A stretch of 5,931 nucleotides of DNA from Propionibacteriaceae bacterium. Its GTDB lineage: Bacteria; Actinomycetota; Actinomycetes; Propionibacteriales; Propionibacteriaceae. A model generated the notes under the pieces. The model was given only the letters and a program-made list of their open reading frames with translations, had not been told where the DNA came from and searched no databases. The first letter of the stretch is position 1. Each line of letters starts with the position of its first letter. Both the position numbers and the translations under genes were made by a program. This document shows, piece by piece, positions 1 through 5,931 of the stretch. The stretch lies in NCBI GenBank assembly GCA_030544185.1, contig JAUNRO010000204.1:1-5931 (forward strand), in the 5' to 3' direction.

Positions 1-49
1 CCAGCGTCGTGCTGGCCCCCGGTGCCCCCCGGTGGCCCCTTTACGTGCC

Positions 50-79
50 TCCGTGCCCCCCATGCACCGGGGGCACGGA
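50..79. repeat. Perfect 11-bp inverted repeat, possible hairpin terminator
   Basis: TCCGTGCCCCC at 50-60 is the exact reverse complement of GGGGGCACGGA at 69-79, with an 8-base loop between them. It would form a very stable GC-rich hairpin in RNA from either strand. It lies about 250 bases past the last stop codon of the leftward kgd operon. Neither side has a T-tract, so it does not fit a classical intrinsic terminator, although actinobacterial terminators often lack one. A protein-binding site or a bidirectional terminator are alternatives. The repeat is directly visible; the function is inferred. Confidence 0.55.
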
Positions 80-232
80 CAACACAAAAGGGGCACCGAT
101 GCACCAGTGGGGGCGGGCCGGGACGAACAGGGGCACGAACGACCCCAAGCCCACGTCGCAACAAGACCCCAGGAGTCCGCTGAACAGTGCCGTTCCGAGC
201 GAGGACGCGCTGCACGGGAGGAGAGGGACTCA

Positions 233-274
233 CCAGATCTGGCAGTGCTATGGGACACACCACAACAGATCTAG
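233..274. repeat. Pair of AGATCT-centred palindromes, possible operator
   Basis: CCAGATCTGG at 233-242 is a perfect 10-bp palindrome. A related copy, ACAGATCTAG, lies at 265-274. Their centres are 32 bases apart, close to three helical turns, so a dimeric regulator could meet both on one DNA face. The second copy is imperfect outside the AGATCT core, and no convincing promoter was recognised next to them. This may be chance. Confidence 0.2.
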
Positions 275-332
275 GGAGTTTCAGACCGCCCGTGGCGTGC
301 GCCGCAGCCGGGACGTGTTGTTCAGCAGGCTC

Positions 333-509
333 CTAGTCGTCCTCGTCGTCGAGCCGCGCCAGCCAGGTGGCCAGCCGCTCGATCGGCGTCTCGAACTCCG
401 GGTTCAGGTCGACGAACGTGCGCAGTTGTTCGCCGAGCCAGAGGAAACTGACCTCCTCTTCACCGCGCCGGGACTCGAGCTCCTCGATGCCCCGATCGGT
501 GAAATACAC
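333..509 (-). CDS. DUF6104 family small acidic protein
   Basis: This is a complete 58-codon gene with a GTG start (507-509) and TAG stop (333-335). The protein begins MYFTDRGIEELESRRGEEEV, continues with a segment containing FLWLGEQLRTF and VDLNPEFE, then PIERLATWLARL, and ends in an acidic DDEDD tail. It has 17 Asp/Glu against 6 Arg and no Lys, no signal peptide and no membrane segment, so it is probably cytosolic and helical. From memory this matches DUF6104, a family of about 55-60 residues found beside the fused 2-oxoglutarate dehydrogenase gene in actinobacteria; its function is unknown to me. The start is well supported: one base separates it from the kgd TGA, and GAGGAG at 517-522, inside the last kgd codons, sits 7 bases upstream. 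It is very probably co-transcribed and translationally coupled with kgd. A role in KGD assembly or control is only inferred from position. Confidence 0.87.
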   Translation of the reverse strand: MYFTDRGIEELESRRGEEEVSFLWLGEQLRTFVDLNPEFETPIERLATWLARLDDEDD

Positions 510-510
510 C

Positions 511-4380
<3,870 letters not shown>

Positions 4381-4385
4381 AATCG

Positions 4386-4394
4386 CCTTCTTCC
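4386..4394 (-). promoter_or_regulatory. Ribosome binding site of kgd
   Basis: On the minus strand this reads GGAAGAAGG, with 5 bases between it and the GTG start at 4378-4380. It decides the kgd start: no other in-frame start lies between this GTG and the upstream in-frame TGA at 4408-4410. Confidence 0.75.
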
Positions 4395-4414
4395 GATTAG
4401 CTGAAAATCACCTG

Positions 4415-4453
4415 TGTATAGCTGAGGCTAAGCCTTTAACCGAGGGTACCCAA
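4415..4453 (-). promoter_or_regulatory. Candidate kgd promoter region
   Basis: Read on the minus strand, TTGGGT (4448-4453) is followed 17 bases later by TAGCCT (4425-4430). This is an acceptable match to the actinobacterial housekeeping pattern TTGnnn-17-TAnnnT. A second possible -10, TATACA (4415-4420), lies just downstream but lacks a good -35 at normal spacing. Either would give a short leader of roughly 30-40 bases before the GTG. This AT-richer patch is unlike the rest of the window, which supports a promoter here, but the exact hexamers are uncertain. Confidence 0.4.
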
Positions 4454-4471
4454 AGCTGGCCGGGCTGGGAG

Positions 4472-4494
4472 CCCCAGTCTTTTTCAACCTGGGG
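4472..4494 (-). other. Hairpin upstream of the kgd promoter
   Basis: CCCCAG and CTGGGG (plus strand 4472-4477 and 4489-4494) form a 6-bp stem around an 11-base loop that contains a T5 run on the plus strand (A5 on the minus). On the minus strand the 3' arm can instead pair as CTGGG/CCCAG with bases just downstream, so two exclusive folds are possible. It could help end transcription of the upstream membrane-protein gene or bind a regulator. No T-tract follows on the minus strand, so terminator status is weak. Confidence 0.25.
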
Positions 4495-4571
4495 TGCCGG
4501 GAGTCCACTGGCCCTTGGGGATCTCGGTCGGCTCCCATCATCGCACTACCTGACCCCCATCGCGCTGCCAC

Positions 4572-4586
4572 GGCGCGTCGCGCACC
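4572..4586 (-). terminator. Weak candidate terminator after the membrane-protein gene
   Basis: Twenty bases past the TGA of the upstream gene, the minus strand can form GGTGCG/CGCGCC, a 6-bp stem with one G-U pair, around a CGA loop. It is compact and GC-rich but lacks a following T-run, and 15-base hairpins like this are common by chance in such GC-rich DNA. Confidence 0.2.
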
Positions 4587-4605
4587 CGCGACCAGTGACA
4601 ATCGG

Positions 4606-5931
4606 TCAGTCGGTGCGCGGGCTCGGCGAGCGCAGGCAGTGCCGCAGCACATCGACGGTGAGCACCAACAGCGCCCCGTTCCGCACCATCAGCAGCGCCG
4701 TCGCCCACGGTGTCCACGTGGGGTCGAGATAGAGCCACAGGTGCTCATAGAGGACCGGGAACACCACATAGGTCGTGACGCCGATCAGCAGGATGCCGAT
4801 GCTCCACCGCACCAGCCAGCCGTGCGCCCGGGGCGTGCTCCCGGGTACGCGGGCATCCTGCCCCCGGACCGGTGCGGCCAAGTCACCTCCCTGCCCCCGG
4901 GCCGGTGCGGCCGGGCCGCCGCCCCGCCACGCGATCAGCCCGACCATGGGGCCGCCCAGCCAGATGACGTACTGCGGGCTCAGCGTCTTGTTCGTGACGA
5001 TCAGCAGGCAGATCAGCCCCAGCATCGCCACCGCTGCACCGGCCGCCCAATCGTCGGGGTCGGCATACGGGCGCCGCCAGTGGCGGATGAGCGCGGCGAT
5101 CCCGATCACGACCCCGCCGATCGCGAGCCCGTCGGCGACGCGCAACCACAGGCCGACCTGCGGCCCGAAGACCTCGAACGCCTGATAGGTGGACATCTCC
5201 ACCTGCCAGCCCGGGACACCGATCGCGCGCAGCAGCATCGGCACCATGGCCGCGATGGCCTCGATCTGCAGGCCGCGATCGGACTGCCACAGCAACGGCG
5301 AGACGAGCCGGTCCCAGCCGGCGGCCGCGAGGCTGGCGGCCACGGCAACCACACCGACCACGCCGAAGCCGATGACGGGCGGCAGCCAGCGGCGGGGACC
5401 CGGCCCGGGCCGGTTGAGCAGCAGCGGGAAGAGCACCCCCGGCCAGAGCTTGGTCGCCGTCCCGAGCGCCAGGGACGCAGCGGCCGCCCCGGGGCGGCGC
5501 GCCGCGAGCAGGGTGGCGGCGCCGACCGCCACGGCGGGGATGAGGTCGAACCGGAGCCAGATCAGCGGGCCCAGCGTGGCGCACAACACCGACCAGAAGG
5601 CGATCGCCCAGCCGCGCCAGGGCGCTCCCGTGGCCCAGATGAGCGCGCAGAACGCGAGGTCGGTCAGCAGGATGAACACGATGAACAGCCCGGCGTACGC
5701 CGGCAGGGAATGCCCACCCAGCCACTGCGGCAGTGACAACATCCAGGCGACCGGCGTCGGATATTCCAGGAACGTCTGATCCAGGCCCGCGGTGGGCATC
5801 TCGCCCGCGCGACGCCAGTAATAGGGGATATCGCCCAGCCCGAGCCGCTCGGGCACGAACAGCAGCCAAGCGATGAACGCGCGGGCCAGCACCACGATCG
5901 TCACGACGGGCAGCGCCCGCAGGTCTCCCCG
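4606..5931 (-). CDS. GT87/DUF2029-type multi-pass membrane glycosyltransferase (5' end probably missing)
   Basis: This is an integral membrane protein with about 10-12 hydrophobic segments. It resembles the GT-C family 87/DUF2029, whose members (such as mycobacterial PimE) transfer sugars from polyprenyl-phosphate donors on the outer face of the membrane. Residues are counted from the GTG at 5902-5904, which gives 432. Family-like features are an early loop with GDIPYYW (24-30) and LEYPTP (46-51), RFD at 118-120, TKLWPG at 151-156 and TNKTLSPQY at 304-312. D25 is the best candidate catalytic acid, by analogy with GT-C enzymes. The stop is TGA at 4606-4608. The frame stays open to the window edge, the GTG lacks a properly spaced Shine-Dalgarno and would start directly inside the first membrane helix, so the true start is probably beyond the edge. 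A 33-bp repeat lies in the loop at about 328-361. Substrate unknown; the link to kgd appears to be only adjacency, across a 225-bp gap with its own promoter signals. Confidence 0.85.
   Translation of the reverse strand, partial: RGDLRALPVVTIVVLARAFIAWLLFVPERLGLGDIPYYWRRAGEMPTAGLDQTFLEYPTPVAWMLSLPQWLGGHSLPAYAGLFIVFILLTDLAFCALIWATGAPWRGWAIAFWSVLCATLGPLIWLRFDLIPAVAVGAATLLAARRPGAAAASLALGTATKLWPGVLFPLLLNRPGPGPRRWLPPVIGFGVVGVVAVAASLAAAGWDRLVSPLLWQSDRGLQIEAIAAMVPMLLRAIGVPGWQVEMSTYQAFEVFGPQVGLWLRVADGLAIGGVVIGIAALIRHWRRPYADPDDWAAGAAVAMLGLICLLIVTNKTLSPQYVIWLGGPMVGLIAWRGGGPAAPARGQGGDLAAPVRGQDARVPGSTPRAHGWLVRWSIGILLIGVTTYVVFPVLYEHLWLYLDPTWTPWATALLMVRNGALLVLTVDVLRHCLRSPSPRTD
4858..4912 (-). repeat. Imperfect tandem repeat in the membrane-protein gene (33-bp period)
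   Basis: A 22-base segment at 4858-4879 recurs at 4891-4912 with a single mismatch (21 of 22 identical). The period is 33 bases, or 11 codons. It encodes AAPARGQGGDL followed by AAPVRGQDARV, a Gly/Ala/Arg-rich loop between two predicted membrane helices. It looks like a recent in-frame duplication. Confidence 0.8.

Larger units (their letters stand above)
1..332. other. Non-coding region downstream of the kgd/DUF6104 pair
   Basis: I see no supportable gene here on either strand. The open frames crossing it have no recognisable protein features, no convincing Shine-Dalgarno, and run antisense into real genes. The left 150 bases are dominated by runs of G and C: C-runs at 16-20, 25-30, 36-39 and 55-60, and G-runs at 69-73, 90-93, 109-113, 115-117, 120-122 and 130-133. 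It also holds a perfect 11-bp inverted repeat at 50-79, a small inverted repeat at 1-15 (CCAGC/GCTGG), and two related palindromes at 233-242 and 265-274. No tRNA, tmRNA, RNase P or SRP RNA signature was recognised. The likely role is the 3' untranslated/termination zone of the leftward operon, perhaps with control elements of a gene beyond the left edge. Confidence 0.6.

Noticed and set aside
1..332. A structural RNA gene or CRISPR array in the left non-coding region
   Set aside because: No tRNA cloverleaf, no tmRNA, RNase P or SRP RNA core sequences, and no regularly spaced repeats of CRISPR length. The G/C runs are irregular.
4428..4652. A possible small gene or leader peptide upstream of kgd on the minus strand
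   Set aside because: It overlaps the end of the membrane-protein gene in another frame, the product is Arg/Ala/Pro-rich, and the internal ATG pair near 4539-4544 has only a weak ribosome site. Nothing suggests an attenuator.
4639..5736. A 365-codon plus-strand open frame antisense to the membrane protein
   Set aside because: The product is Arg/Pro/Gln/His-rich low complexity without recognisable motifs, and the opposite strand encodes a convincing multi-pass membrane protein.

Overview
The window comes from a high-GC actinobacterium (Actinomycetota). The central gene is the fused, lipoyl-domain-free 2-oxoglutarate dehydrogenase/decarboxylase (KGD, also called OdhA or SucA) that is typical of this phylum. 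A DUF6104-type small gene follows it directly, and a GT87/DUF2029-type membrane protein lies upstream, which is also an actinobacterial signature. The strong G/C bias at third positions explains the very long antisense open frames. I cannot fix the genus from sequence alone.

Layout: every supported gene is on the minus strand, so the window reads right to left. (1) 4606-5931 holds a multi-pass membrane protein resembling GT-C glycosyltransferases. Its frame is still open at the right edge, so the N-terminus is probably cut off. (2) 4381-4605 is a 225-bp intergenic region with the probable kgd promoter, a good ribosome binding site and some hairpins. (3) 511-4380 is the complete 1289-residue kgd gene. 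(4) 333-509 is a 58-codon gene that starts one base after the kgd stop, with its own Shine-Dalgarno inside the last kgd codons. It encodes a very acidic DUF6104-like protein and is short enough to be missed by length-filtered gene finding. (5) 1-332 shows no supportable gene. It holds G/C runs, a perfect 11-bp inverted repeat and two BglII-type palindromes.

How the genes work together: KGD carries out the 2-oxoglutarate to succinyl-CoA step of the TCA cycle. It supplies the E1 decarboxylase and an E2-type acyltransferase domain, and relies on the lipoylated E2 and E3 of the pyruvate dehydrogenase complex. The small acidic protein is placed for translational coupling to KGD, which makes it a candidate partner or regulator, although its function is unknown. 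The membrane glycosyltransferase looks like an independent unit that happens to lie upstream.

I found no multi-gene system that looks undescribed. The most useful lead is the tightly coupled small acidic gene behind kgd. Lesser points are the in-frame repeats in the kgd linker and in a loop of the membrane protein, and the structured non-coding stretch at the left end.
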